From: Bacteroidota bacterium
GTDB lineage: Bacteria > Bacteroidota > Bacteroidia > Chitinophagales > Saprospiraceae
NCBI GenBank assembly: GCA_016124585.1
Contig: WGNL01000019.1
Span: 1-64,000, forward strand
Length of the DNA: 64,000 nucleotides
Direction of reading: 5' to 3'
Positions 34,842 through 43,240 of the stretch are shown in pieces. The notes beneath the pieces are model-generated. The model was not told where the DNA came from and made no database searches. It saw only the letters and a list, made by a program, of their open reading frames with translations. The position numbers and the translations under genes are program-made. The stretch's first letter is position 1. Each line of letters begins with the position of its first letter.

Positions 34842-36728
34842 TCAAGCTAGCCCCTTCAAATCCTTTACAAACCCATCCACACCCTGCGCCTTCATTGCTT
34901 TTTGCAGTGTGGTTGCGTCTGCGCTTTTTTCAAAAGCACCAACCAGCACCTTGTACACTGTTTTGCCATTTAACTCATTGATATTGACAATGATCGGCTG
35001 CGCAAACATGCTCTCCAGTTTTTCAGCAGCAATTAGCACATTGCCATACTCGGCATAAACGCCAGTTTGAACCGAAAAACCCTGCGACGGTTGCCTTTCC
35101 ACGCTGAACCGGAAGAGTCCCTGCCCAGAAACAACTGGCGTAGTAACTTCTGCTGTAGGTGGTTTCGGAGTAGTACCAGTCGTGCTGTCACGACGACGAA
35201 TGGCCTCAGCGACTGCTTTGTCAGCATTAACACGCCCATAACCATATTTTCGGCTGTGGCCATTGACATATTCACTTGGCTCGCCAATTTTGTCGGCAGT
35301 TTTTTGCAAAATATCTTTGACCTCCTTGGCTGTCAGGTTTGGGTTTGCGGAGAGCATCAAGGCACAAATTCCAGCCACGATGGGCGTCGCTCCGCTAGTT
35401 CCACCAAAGTGCTTGTAAGGCCCTACCCTGTTCACACCGTCTGCCCAGTACAAAAAAGCACCATCTCCACGCACTGTAGTGCCGGGATCCCACCAAGCAC
35501 GTGCCGCCAGCAACGGCCAGTCTCCGTTGGAAGGTGCACATACACTGACCTCGGCACCCTGGTTGGAATAGCTGGCATAGCGATCTTTACTGTCGCAAGC
35601 GGCCACGCAGATTACATCCGGGTGGGCAGCATAGAAATTGACATAGTCGACACCTTCGTTGCCTGCGGCAAAACAGATTACGCAGCCTTTACCCTTACGA
35701 CCTTCACGAGCGGCTTTCGAAATGGCAGCTTCCTTCAAGGAATTCAAAGAATAAAGTGTATCCGTAGTACCCCAACTGCAACTGATGACGTCAGCACCAT
35801 TTTTTGAGCAATAATCAAACATCTGCTCTGTTGCAGCTACACTAAACGAAGTACCACTTACAGGCATGAATTTGGCATTGGGAGCTACCCCAACCATACC
35901 TTGGCCATTGGCAGCAGCAATGGCAAGACTGGCACAAGGCGTACCATGCGTGAAGCCCGGATCGCCATCTGTAAGCCGGTCGCTTTGGGTCCAAAGGTCC
36001 CAAGGGCGATAAACCTTGGGTTTTAGGTCAGGATGCGAAATGTCAATTCCATTGTCAATCACCGCAAGCACGACATCACCTGAGCCAAGGCTGTTCAAAC
36101 GACTCCAAGCATCCACGACTTTTGCGTCAGCGCCTTTTTTAGTGGTATATTGGCCGCTCGGGATATAGCCATCATTTTTCAAATGCCATTCGTCGGCCAT
36201 GAATGTATCATTTGGCACAGCCAAGTCGTATTCTTCGAGCAACATATCAAGGTCTGGTTCAGCAAATTTCACTAGCGAAATACCTTGAAGTGCTTGGGCA
36301 ACTTTGATGGGATTAGGCGAGTCTTTGGTCACTTTGGCTGTGACCTGATCTGAACTCCGGCGTTCCACAAGTGCCAATTTGTATTCATCCAAGACCAGCA
36401 TCTGCTCACTTTCGTCCACTTCCGGTTGGAAGATGATAAAAATTTCACCGGTTGGAACTAAAGGTTTTTTGCTTCCTTCGGCAAAATAGACATGTGTCCC
36501 CAATGCCACTTCCTTGGCCTTTCGCACTTCGTCCAATTTTTCGTCAACAGTGGCACCGTCTCTTTGAAGTGACACAACTTTGAAGCCACCAAGGCTGGGC
36601 AGCAGTTCCTGACGCACGAAATCAGAATTTGAAATATCTGCTTTCTTTTTTGCTTTCAGGCCAACCAAGCTGCTGCTTTTTTGCAATACAAGTACACCCT
36701 TTCCACTTTTGATTTTATAATTGCTCAT
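34842..36728 (-). CDS. S8 subtilisin-like protease with SPOR-like C-terminus, no signal peptide
   Basis: A 628-residue protein. The peptidase domain (about 205-510) has the full triad: Asp225 in VIDNGID, His261 in THGTPCASLA and Ser445 in GTSGATPIVAG, with Asn357 in FAAGNEG as oxyanion residue. Residues 1-200 hold a propeptide-like region. Residues about 545-628 look like a SPOR domain (FSVQTGVYAEYGNVLIAAEK, then YKVLVGAF, LQKAMKAQGVDGFVK). No signal peptide or membrane segment is seen at the N-terminus (MSNYKIKSGKGVLVL). It is divergent from a sigma/anti-sigma pair. Cytoplasmic location would make it an intracellular protease. Confidence 0.85.
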   Translation of the reverse strand: MSNYKIKSGKGVLVLQKSSSLVGLKAKKKADISNSDFVRQELLPSLGGFKVVSLQRDGATVDEKLDEVRKAKEVALGTHVYFAEGSKKPLVPTGEIFIIFQPEVDESEQMLVLDEYKLALVERRSSDQVTAKVTKDSPNPIKVAQALQGISLVKFAEPDLDMLLEEYDLAVPNDTFMADEWHLKNDGYIPSGQYTTKKGADAKVVDAWSRLNSLGSGDVVLAVIDNGIDISHPDLKPKVYRPWDLWTQSDRLTDGDPGFTHGTPCASLAIAAANGQGMVGVAPNAKFMPVSGTSFSVAATEQMFDYCSKNGADVISCSWGTTDTLYSLNSLKEAAISKAAREGRKGKGCVICFAAGNEGVDYVNFYAAHPDVICVAACDSKDRYASYSNQGAEVSVCAPSNGDWPLLAARAWWDPGTTVRGDGAFLYWADGVNRVGPYKHFGGTSGATPIVAGICALMLSANPNLTAKEVKDILQKTADKIGEPSEYVNGHSRKYGYGRVNADKAVAEAIRRRDSTTGTTPKPPTAEVTTPVVSGQGLFRFSVERQPSQGFSVQTGVYAEYGNVLIAAEKLESMFAQPIIVNINELNGKTVYKVLVGAFEKSADATTLQKAMKAQGVDGFVKDLKGLA

Positions 36729-36996
36729 CGGTAAATGGCTTTTGGTTTGAAAATTGGTTTAATCGAAGCGGAAAGTTACAAAACGGTCAATAGTTGGCGA
36801 ATGCATTTCAACAAAAGCGCAACCAAAAGCTGTACAGCCACCGATTTTGTTATTTTTACGCCCGTTTTTAAAATAGAAGTTAGAAATTGGATAGTATTCT
36901 GTGGCAGTCGATGAAACTTCAACACTATTGTGATGAATTATTCAGATACATACTGCCATGGGTTCGCTACACAAAATCTAGTCTCAAAAAAACTGA

Positions 36997-37608
36997 ATGG
37001 CCATCCGCTTTTTAAATAAGCAACCTGCTGTCCAGCAACTCTCAGATGAGGAATTGGTAAGCAAGTTTTCAGCGACGCAACAGCAAACGTACTTTGAGGA
37101 ATTGTATCGACGGTACAAGCACCTAGCATATGGCGTATGCTTGAAGCTGATGAAAAACGAAGATGAAAGCCGTGATGTAGTATCAGATGTTTTTAAGATA
37201 CTATTCGTAAAGCTTCCTACCTCTGAAATAAAATCTTTCAAAGCCTATTTATATACGGTTTCCCGCAACGAATGCATAGCAAAGCTCCGGCAAAAGAAGT
37301 CGGAAATGGAGAAATTGGCGAAGTATAACCATGTTGAAAATTCGCCAACCGACTTTATGGAAAACGATGGCTTCGCTGCTCTTTTCAGCGCTCACCCGAC
37401 GATGGAACAAGAGGTGGAAAGAGCCGTTGAACAACTGGGCGATGAACAAAAAACCTGCATTCGCCTCTTTTTTTACGACGATAAGAGTTACCGAGAAATA
37501 GCTACTGAAACTGGATTTACAGAAAAACAGGTGAAAAGTTACCTGCAAAATGGTAAGCGGAACCTGCGAATTTTGCTGGAAAAAGAATTGAGAAAACGCA
37601 CGACATAA
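36997..37608 (+). CDS. ECF-type RNA polymerase sigma factor
   Basis: A 203-residue sigma-70 family protein. Region 2 is at about 30-95 (YFEELYRRYKHLAYGVCLKL, DESRDVVSDVF, FKAYLYTVSRNECI) and region 4 at about 145-195 (LGDEQKTCIRLFFYDDKSYR, EIATETGFTEKQVKSYLQNG). It recruits RNA polymerase to a small set of promoters. The gene directly downstream, 24 bp away, encodes a zinc-finger anti-sigma factor, which is the likely control. It is divergent from the subtilase gene with 268 bp between. Confidence 0.9.
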   Translation: MAIRFLNKQPAVQQLSDEELVSKFSATQQQTYFEELYRRYKHLAYGVCLKLMKNEDESRDVVSDVFKILFVKLPTSEIKSFKAYLYTVSRNECIAKLRQKKSEMEKLAKYNHVENSPTDFMENDGFAALFSAHPTMEQEVERAVEQLGDEQKTCIRLFFYDDKSYREIATETGFTEKQVKSYLQNGKRNLRILLEKELRKRTT

Positions 37609-37632
37609 ATTTCCAGATAAATAATTGCTCCA

Positions 37633-38409
37633 ATGGACGGAAATTTACAAAAACAAATTTTTAAGCCTTCTGCATGCGTCAGTCAAGAGGAATTAAGGCA
37701 ATACCTCTCCGGCGGCATGAATAGGGAAGAGCTCCGGCGGGTGGAAGACCACTTGCTAGATTGCCCACTATGCTCTGATGCCGTGGACGGCTTCGAGACT
37801 GCAGGTGAACATGCCACTGATGATGTGGAGGATTTTGAATCATTTCGAAAAAAACTTCCGCTGGAATCAAGCGCTAAGCTTAGGCGACTTGAGCACGTTG
37901 GTTATTGGCGGCAAATAGTTGCGGTGGCGGCCATGCTTGTTGTGGGAGCCGTTGCCTATTTTAATTTTTTTAAGTCGCCAACTGGTCCTCAATTATATGC
38001 AAAATATTATGAGACCTATAAAAACGATATTCCAGTAACATTGAGGCGGCCTGGGCTTTCTGATGTGGATCCTAATTTCGCACAAGCACTTAGTGCATAT
38101 ACAGATCACAAGTTTGGGCAAGCGAATATGCTCTTCGAGCGAGCCTTGCAAATGCAACCTGACAATGAGGCAGCAAAATTCTATGCTGGGCTTTCTTTGT
38201 TGGAATCAAATAATGTTAAGAAAGCCAGTGAATACCTAAATACGGTTGCTAACAGTTCTGGTGTTTATGCTAAAAAAGCTGCTTGGTACTTGATCATGTG
38301 CGACCTAAAGTTGGACAATAAAACACAGGCCAAAGAACGACTTGACAAGTTCTTGGAATCGGGCGATATCATGAAAGTTGAAGCAAAAAGCTTAAGGGAT
38401 AAATTATAA
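37633..38409 (+). CDS. Anti-sigma factor with zf-HC2 zinc finger and TPR domain
   Basis: A 258-residue single-pass membrane protein. The zinc-binding anti-sigma motif is His40-x3-Cys44-x2-Cys47 (HLLDCPLC), with Cys15 as possible fourth ligand. A membrane helix spans about 92-110. The periplasmic part (about 125-258) has TPR-like repeats (FGQANMLFERALQMQPDNEA, AAKFYAGLSLLESNN, AAWYLIMCDLKLDNK). It should hold the upstream sigma factor at the membrane and release it on an envelope signal sensed by the TPR part; the signal is unknown. Confidence 0.85.
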   Translation: MDGNLQKQIFKPSACVSQEELRQYLSGGMNREELRRVEDHLLDCPLCSDAVDGFETAGEHATDDVEDFESFRKKLPLESSAKLRRLEHVGYWRQIVAVAAMLVVGAVAYFNFFKSPTGPQLYAKYYETYKNDIPVTLRRPGLSDVDPNFAQALSAYTDHKFGQANMLFERALQMQPDNEAAKFYAGLSLLESNNVKKASEYLNTVANSSGVYAKKAAWYLIMCDLKLDNKTQAKERLDKFLESGDIMKVEAKSLRDKL

Positions 38410-38427
38410 TCCTTTTATCCAGAAATA

Positions 38428-38467
38428 AAAGAAAGGGCAAGTCAGCAGTGGCTTGCCCTTTCTTTTT
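38428..38467 (+). terminator. Rho-independent terminator after the anti-sigma gene
   Basis: Perfect 14-bp arms at 38428-38441 and 38452-38465, ending in a run of T. Confidence 0.9.
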
Positions 38468-38571
38468 TCATTTTTTTGAGTAAAAAACACCACATTACAG
38501 AACTTTATTTTGAGATTAAGGGTATTTTAAAAGTTCCTAATTTTAATATCGTTCCCTAATCTTACCACTTT

Positions 38572-39852
38572 ATGCTGGCCAGAACTTTATCCAATTATTT
38601 GGCATCTTTTTCAGGGTTATCCCGTGCAGCTTGGCTCATTTCGTTAGCCTCCTTTATCAACAGGAGCGGCACTATGGTCATCCCATTTTTATCGGTTTAT
38701 CTTACAACTGATTTAGGGTTTTCGCTCGAACAAGCCGGAGTAGCCATGACCCTTTTTGGGCTTGGTTCACTCACAGGCTCTTATCTTGGTGGGTATTTCT
38801 CCGACAAAATTGGTTATTACCGTGTGCTGTTCTGGTCACTCTTCCTTGGAGGCGCACTGTTCATCATTTTAGGATTTATTAAAAGCTTACATGGGATTTA
38901 TATAATGATATATGTTTTGAGCAGTGTTGGTGAAGCTTTTCGTCCAGCGAACATGTCCGCTTTAGCCGCACACAGCAAGCCCGAAAATCGAACCCGCTCC
39001 TATTCACTCATGCGAATGTCCATAAATCTTGGCTTTACTATAGGCCCCGCCATTGGTGGTGTTTTGGCGGCTTGGAAGGGTTATCAAACCTTGTTTTGGG
39101 TAGATGGTATTACATGCATGGCTTCAGCCGTGTTTTTTCGAATATTTTTAAAACCTAAAAAGATACCAGAAGGGACAAAGACAGAAATACACCCAGTTGA
39201 GATTCAGGAATTTAAATCGCCCTATCATGATAGGCAATACTTGATTTTCTTGTTGTTAACCGTTTTAGCCGCTACTGTTTTTTTGCAGCTAATTTCAACA
39301 TTACCAGTGTATTATAAACAAGTGATGCACCTTTCTGAAGGTAAAATTGGAGGATTGCTAGCTTTAAACGGCTTAGTTGTTTTTTTGTTAGAAATGCCGC
39401 TAGTTTTTACGCTAGAACGCAAAATGAAGCGTATGAACTGCATTGGAGCAGGAGTGCTTATGTTTGGGTTTGGGTACATTGTGCTGAATTCCGCACCGCA
39501 GAGCATGGCTATAGCGGTGTTGGGAATGCTGGCACTTTCCATCGGTGAAATTTTCAACATGCCTTTTGCCAACTCCTATGCACTTAGTCGAACAACAGAC
39601 GCAAATCGTGGCAAGTACATGGGCTTATATTCCATGACCTATTCATTGGCACATATTTGTGGGCCTTTCTTTTCGATGAAAATAGCCGAAAAACATGGAT
39701 TCGACACATTATGGTATTTATCCGCAACAATTTGCTTAGCCACTTTTTTCGGATTCATGCTTATGAAAAAGCGTAACCCAGACCCAACAAGAAGTGAAGA
39801 AACTGTGCATAAAGAAGGCCTTGTTAGAGTACCTAATGCGCAAACTTCTTGA
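38572..39852 (+). CDS. Major facilitator superfamily transporter
   Basis: A 426-residue transporter with 12 predicted membrane helices. The loop between helices 2 and 3 carries the MFS signature GSYLGGYFSDKIGYYR (about 69-84), and a related motif is in helix 7-8. It resembles the drug/proton antiporter group (MdtG/YdhP-like). No regulator is adjacent, so its substrate is unknown. An AT-rich 160-bp upstream region holds its promoter. Confidence 0.88.
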   Translation: MLARTLSNYLASFSGLSRAAWLISLASFINRSGTMVIPFLSVYLTTDLGFSLEQAGVAMTLFGLGSLTGSYLGGYFSDKIGYYRVLFWSLFLGGALFIILGFIKSLHGIYIMIYVLSSVGEAFRPANMSALAAHSKPENRTRSYSLMRMSINLGFTIGPAIGGVLAAWKGYQTLFWVDGITCMASAVFFRIFLKPKKIPEGTKTEIHPVEIQEFKSPYHDRQYLIFLLLTVLAATVFLQLISTLPVYYKQVMHLSEGKIGGLLALNGLVVFLLEMPLVFTLERKMKRMNCIGAGVLMFGFGYIVLNSAPQSMAIAVLGMLALSIGEIFNMPFANSYALSRTTDANRGKYMGLYSMTYSLAHICGPFFSMKIAEKHGFDTLWYLSATICLATFFGFMLMKKRNPDPTRSEETVHKEGLVRVPNAQTS

Positions 39853-39901
39853 AATGAAGCAAGGTCAAAGTATGCGTTTTTGAAAAAACCGTACTTTTAC
39901 C

Positions 39902-39929
39902 CTCCAGCCAACCTACTTTCTGGCTGGAG
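39902..39929. other. Hairpin in the leader of gpsA
   Basis: Perfect 9-bp arms CTCCAGCCA (39902-39910) and TGGCTGGAG (39921-39929) with a 10-base loop, 50 bp after the transporter stop and 10 bp before the gpsA start. No T run follows on the plus strand, so it is a structured leader rather than a terminator. Confidence 0.6.
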
Positions 39930-39939
39930 TAAAAAGCGC

Positions 39940-40998
39940 ATGTCAAAAAACAATCTGCAGCATTCTTTTGTAGGCGTTATTGGTTCGGGTAGCTTCGGCA
40001 CTGCGGTGTCGAACCTGCTCGCTGTTAATTCCAATGTCCTGATATTTTCTAGGAGAAAAGACATTGTTGATGCTATCAACACAGAACACCGACACCCAGT
40101 ATTAGGTGTTCCCATGCCTGAACGAATCAGGGCTACATCTGACTTACAAGAAATATCTGAGCATTGCACTTTGATTTTCCCTATCGTCACATCAGAAGGT
40201 TTCCGACCAATGATGCAGAGCCTTTCCCCACACCTCCGCCCATACCATATTTTAATACATGGAACCAAAGGTTTTGACATAAGAAACATGACGGAAGAGG
40301 ACCTTCGTCAAGGTAAAATTACTCGCAACAGCGTTAGAACGATGAGCGAGGTAATACGTGAGGAATCAGTGGTGGTAAGGATTGGCTGTCTGTCGGGGCC
40401 AAATTTAGCTTCTGAAATCATGGCTGGACAACCTACTGCAACTGTCATCGGAAGTAAATTTGACGAAGTAGTTAATGCAGGTAAAAAAGTATTGAGTAGC
40501 CGCCATTTTCAGGTTTTCGGGAGCTATGAAATACTAGGGGCAGAATTGGCTGGGGCACTTAAGAATATTATAGCAATAGGTAGCGGCATACTTGGAGGTC
40601 TAGGAATGGGCAAGAACATCCAAGCTTTACTCATCAATCGAGGACTTATCGAGATGATTTATTTTGGGAAAGCTTTTGGGACATCCCCAAAGCCTTTTGT
40701 GGGTACAGCTGGAATCGGTGACTTAATATGTACTGCCACTAGCATGAGCAGCAGAAATTATACCTTCGGCTATCGTTTGGGGCAAGGAGAAAGCACAAAA
40801 GTGATTTTAAGCTCCATGCCTGAAATTGCAGAAGGAGTGCGAACCTTGAAAATTGCAAAACACTTGGCAGATCACTTGAAACTTCACGTTCCCATTACCC
40901 AAATGTTGTACAAGGCCGTTCATGAAGATTATGATATTAGCCAAGCAATTGAGTACCTGATGAGGTATCCTTACTATGTGGATGTTGATTTTATTTGA
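39940..40998 (+). CDS. gpsA: Glycerol-3-phosphate dehydrogenase [NAD(P)+]
   Basis: A 352-residue cytoplasmic enzyme that reduces dihydroxyacetone phosphate to glycerol-3-phosphate for phospholipid synthesis. The Rossmann motif GVIGSGSFGTAV is at 12-23, Lys110 is in HGTKG and the catalytic Lys208 in GALKNIIAIGSG; GAELAG and GTAGIGDLICT are family signatures. The start at 39940 follows the hairpin; a 20-residue longer frame begins with TTG and spans the hairpin. Confidence 0.93.
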   Translation: MSKNNLQHSFVGVIGSGSFGTAVSNLLAVNSNVLIFSRRKDIVDAINTEHRHPVLGVPMPERIRATSDLQEISEHCTLIFPIVTSEGFRPMMQSLSPHLRPYHILIHGTKGFDIRNMTEEDLRQGKITRNSVRTMSEVIREESVVVRIGCLSGPNLASEIMAGQPTATVIGSKFDEVVNAGKKVLSSRHFQVFGSYEILGAELAGALKNIIAIGSGILGGLGMGKNIQALLINRGLIEMIYFGKAFGTSPKPFVGTAGIGDLICTATSMSSRNYTFGYRLGQGESTKVILSSMPEIAEGVRTLKIAKHLADHLKLHVPITQMLYKAVHEDYDISQAIEYLMRYPYYVDVDFI

Positions 40999-41058
40999 TC
41001 AAAGTTTTCAGTCCTAATCCATGTGCACAGCCTGTGTTCTTTAATTTTAGGGCAAAAA

Positions 41059-41086
41059 AAAAGTCGTGTCCTTTGACACGACTTTT
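41059..41086. terminator. Terminator after gpsA
   Basis: Perfect 12-bp arms at 41059-41070 and 41075-41086 with a 4-base loop. The stem ends in A and T runs, so it could work on both strands. Confidence 0.85.
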
Positions 41087-41091
41087 AAAGA

Positions 41092-41523
41092 ATAATCCCA
41101 TGAACATATCCAAAAACGAAATCTTTTTCAGGATTTTGAGCTAAAACTTGCTCGTTGTGAAATCCTGAGGTATTTTTGCATCAGCCTAAAATTCTTGAAA
41201 GAGAAGAAAGATTTTTTATCCTATTTTTTTAGCGAATTCTGCATTAGAGTTAGTATCCCATGAACGAATTTAATCAGGCCGGCTACTTTTAGTCGGCCTC
41301 TTTTTTCTTTAGGCTGATGCGTATCTTTAGTTGGGTACAATTTTGCTGGGAAAAAGAGTAACCCCCTCAGTTGTTCGAGGGGGCTTACTACCAACAAATT
41401 ATAATCCCATGAACATAATCATTTGATGTCAACGTAGTTTGAAAACTGGGTTTGAAAAACAGCCCGTCCCGACGGAAACCATCGGGACGTCTGGCTATTA
41501 ACAAATTATAATCCCATGAACAT
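41092..41523 (+). repeat. Four copies of a conserved block ATAATCCCATGAACAT among hairpins
   Basis: Blocks at 41092-41107, 41252-41267 (less exact), 41401-41416 and 41508-41523. Copies 3 and 4 share 23 identical bases (from ACAAATTATAATCCC onward). Each block contains an ATG (41100, 41260, 41409, 41516) opening frames of 14, 10, 5 and 34 codons. Hairpins lie before copies 1, 3 and 4: 41059-41086, 41362-41383 and 41465-41489. Copy 2 runs into a terminator at 41276-41299. Its role is unknown. The remainder of the gap to 41954 is AT-rich and gene-free. Confidence 0.8.
41276..41309 (+). terminator. Terminator overlapping a 10-codon frame
   Basis: A 9-bp stem with one G-T pair (41276-41284 with 41291-41299) and 6-base loop, followed by TTTTTTCTTT. 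The 10-codon frame starting at 41260 stops inside the stem loop. Confidence 0.75.
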
Positions 41524-41893
41524 TTTCAAAACTGTTGGCCAGTTCTTTAACCAGCTTTTTTGCACTCTTCCACTTTTTCAATCTTCACTGTTTCCCGTCC
41601 GCCTCTGTGTTATTCATTAATCACGATACAAATGTGCAGCAAGAAATCCCTAGCGCCAAGGACATTTTTAAGCCTTTGTGAGAAAAATATTTTTTTATTT
41701 TAAGATATTTTATTATTCATAATAAATTGATTATAAGATTTTTGCAAAAATTAAACCATCTTATTTTTGGATTAATTGTGAATATTTAAGCTTCATGAAT
41801 TTGCGATTGTGAATCTTTTTTAGAAAAAATTTTTTCCAAAAACATTTCAAATGACTTGATAAGAGCAAAAAAAGCATGCCCTATGCTAAAAAA

Positions 41894-41928
41894 AATCCCC
41901 AAATACGTCCTAAACGAACTTGGGGATT
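41894..41928 (-). terminator. Terminator of the ECF sigma factor gene
   Basis: Arms 41894-41902 and 41920-41928 pair over 9 bp; on the minus strand a run of T follows directly. Confidence 0.85.
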
Positions 41929-41954
41929 ACATTCGTATTTTTTTGCCACAAAGC

Positions 41955-42488
41955 CTAGGCTCTCACCAGCATCTCCTCCACGAAACGGTAGCGCTTTTTA
42001 ATTTGATCTTTCAATTCCCGTCTTGCAAAGAATATTCTGCTCTTGATTGTGCCTAATGGCAATTTAAAATAATCTGCAATTTCCTGGTATTTGAAGCCTT
42101 GGTAGTGCATGAGGAAGGGCGCCTTGATGGTTTCGTCTAGCTTCTCAATCAAGTCCTTTAACTCTGTTATTAGGATATTGGCATCACCACCATTTTCTTC
42201 CTGTCTTCCTCCAGAATTAAGGTAGTACAGGTTATCGGTGGCATCCATGATTGTGTTGGCTTTGACCTTTTTACGATAGTTGTTGATGAAAATGTTCTTC
42301 ATTATGGTAAAAGACCAAGCTTTAAAGTTTGTATCAGGCATAAACTTTTCCCGATTCGACATGGCACGAAAGGCAGTCTCTTGGTACAAATCCTTGGCGT
42401 CATCCTTGTTCTGTGTCAGGTTGTAAGCAAATGCATTAAGTATCGGCGAAAGCTCGAAAAACCTATTGTTGAACTCGAAAGTTGACAT
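41955..42488 (-). CDS. ECF-type RNA polymerase sigma factor
   Basis: A 177-residue sigma-70 family protein with region 2 (about 15-80, LTQNKDDAKDLYQETAFRAM and FKAWSFTIMKNIFINNYRKK) and region 4 (about 115-170, LDETIKAPFLMHYQGFKYQE, IADYFKLPLGTIKSRIFFAR). Unlike the factor at 36997 it has no anti-sigma gene beside it. This short, widely conserved Bacteroidota type often acts without a dedicated anti-sigma factor. Its promoter at 42526-42556 matches the primary-sigma consensus, so it is probably expressed constitutively. Confidence 0.9.
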   Translation of the reverse strand: MSTFEFNNRFFELSPILNAFAYNLTQNKDDAKDLYQETAFRAMSNREKFMPDTNFKAWSFTIMKNIFINNYRKKVKANTIMDATDNLYYLNSGGRQEENGGDANILITELKDLIEKLDETIKAPFLMHYQGFKYQEIADYFKLPLGTIKSRIFFARRELKDQIKKRYRFVEEMLVRA

Positions 42489-42525
42489 GATTTAACTTTT
42501 TAAGTTAGCTATTGATTTTCAACTA

Positions 42526-42556
42526 CAAATATAGCATCATGCTTAAACATCTTCAA
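42526..42556 (-). promoter_or_regulatory. Promoter of the ECF sigma factor gene
   Basis: On the minus strand TTG (42556-42554), a 20-bp spacer and TATATTTG (42533-42526) match the Bacteroidota consensus. The start codon lies 38 bp downstream. The surrounding 458-bp intergenic stretch (42489-42946) holds this promoter and the tatA promoter and is otherwise AT-rich. Confidence 0.7.
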
Positions 42557-42813
42557 CAAAAGTGTTCAACAAAAAACGATATTCTAAAAAAATAGAATCA
42601 ATTAAAATAAATTAAAATTGTAACTGATTGAAAAATAAATAATTAATCCAAATTGATATTTTATTTTATTTTCAGTAATTTTTGAAAATAAATTTCACCA
42701 AGCCGCTATTTCGTGAAGAGATTGAAATTCCATAGATAAATCTACATTTCAAAATAGGTGGAAAGTTTGTCAAAAATTTTAATCAGGTATCAGTATTGGT
42801 AACGCCCAATCTA

Positions 42814-42848
42814 TTTGAGAAAGAATGCAAAGATTTGTCTTACTTTTG
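42814..42848 (+). promoter_or_regulatory. Promoter of tatA
   Basis: TTTG at 42814-42817, 23-bp spacer and TACTTTTG at 42841-42848. The implied leader is about 92 nt long. Confidence 0.55.
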
Positions 42849-42946
42849 TATTGATTTGGAATTACTTGATAACCGAATTGCGTGTTTTCAGGATTTTTGC
42901 TGCCTATTAAGGCAAATCTTTGAACCACAATTCAAAATACTATGTC

Positions 42947-43156
42947 ATGGCAAATTTGAATATGACGGAATTGCTTATCATTTTGGGCGTCATACTGCTT
43001 TTATTTGGTGGTAAAAAAATTCCTGAGCTGATGCGAGGTGTAGGCAAGGGCATTCGTGAGTTTAACAACGCTAAAAACTCGGTAGAAGAAGAGTTGAAGG
43101 AAGGGATGCGTGAGTATGATAAGCGGAAGCTAGAAGAAAAAAGGGCTGCTGAATAA
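42947..43156 (+). CDS. tatA: Sec-independent translocase subunit TatA/TatE
   Basis: A 69-residue protein with one membrane helix ([20 protein letters not shown], residues 6-25), the FGGKKIPEL hinge and the amphipathic helix [12 protein letters not shown], then a charged tail. TatA forms the pore that exports folded proteins with twin-arginine leaders, such as the possible Tat substrate at 26603. The start at 42947 gives the usual short N-terminus. No tatB or tatC gene is nearby. Confidence 0.92.
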   Translation: MANLNMTELLIILGVILLLFGGKKIPELMRGVGKGIREFNNAKNSVEEELKEGMREYDKRKLEEKRAAE

Positions 43157-43170
43157 AGCACACAGGTAGT

Positions 43171-43228
43171 CAGGTGGCAGTTAGAAGTCATGCATTGACA
43201 ACCAATTTCAAGCATAAACTGCCACCTG
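43171..43228. terminator. Convergent hairpin between tatA and the DUF4197 gene
   Basis: Perfect 12-bp arms at 43171-43182 and 43217-43228 with a 34-base loop. No T run follows, so termination is plausible but not certain. Confidence 0.5.
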
Positions 43229-43240
43229 TCGAACCGCCCA

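Noticed and set aside
34523-36728. The orphan sorting domain as the frameshifted end of the subtilase
   Set aside because: The subtilase already ends in a complete SPOR-like domain, and stop codons lie between the two, so a single frameshift does not join them neatly.
41092-41523. CRISPR array or insertion-sequence copies
   Set aside because: The spacing between blocks is irregular (107-160 bp), the sequences between are structured and partly related, and no cas or transposase gene is present.
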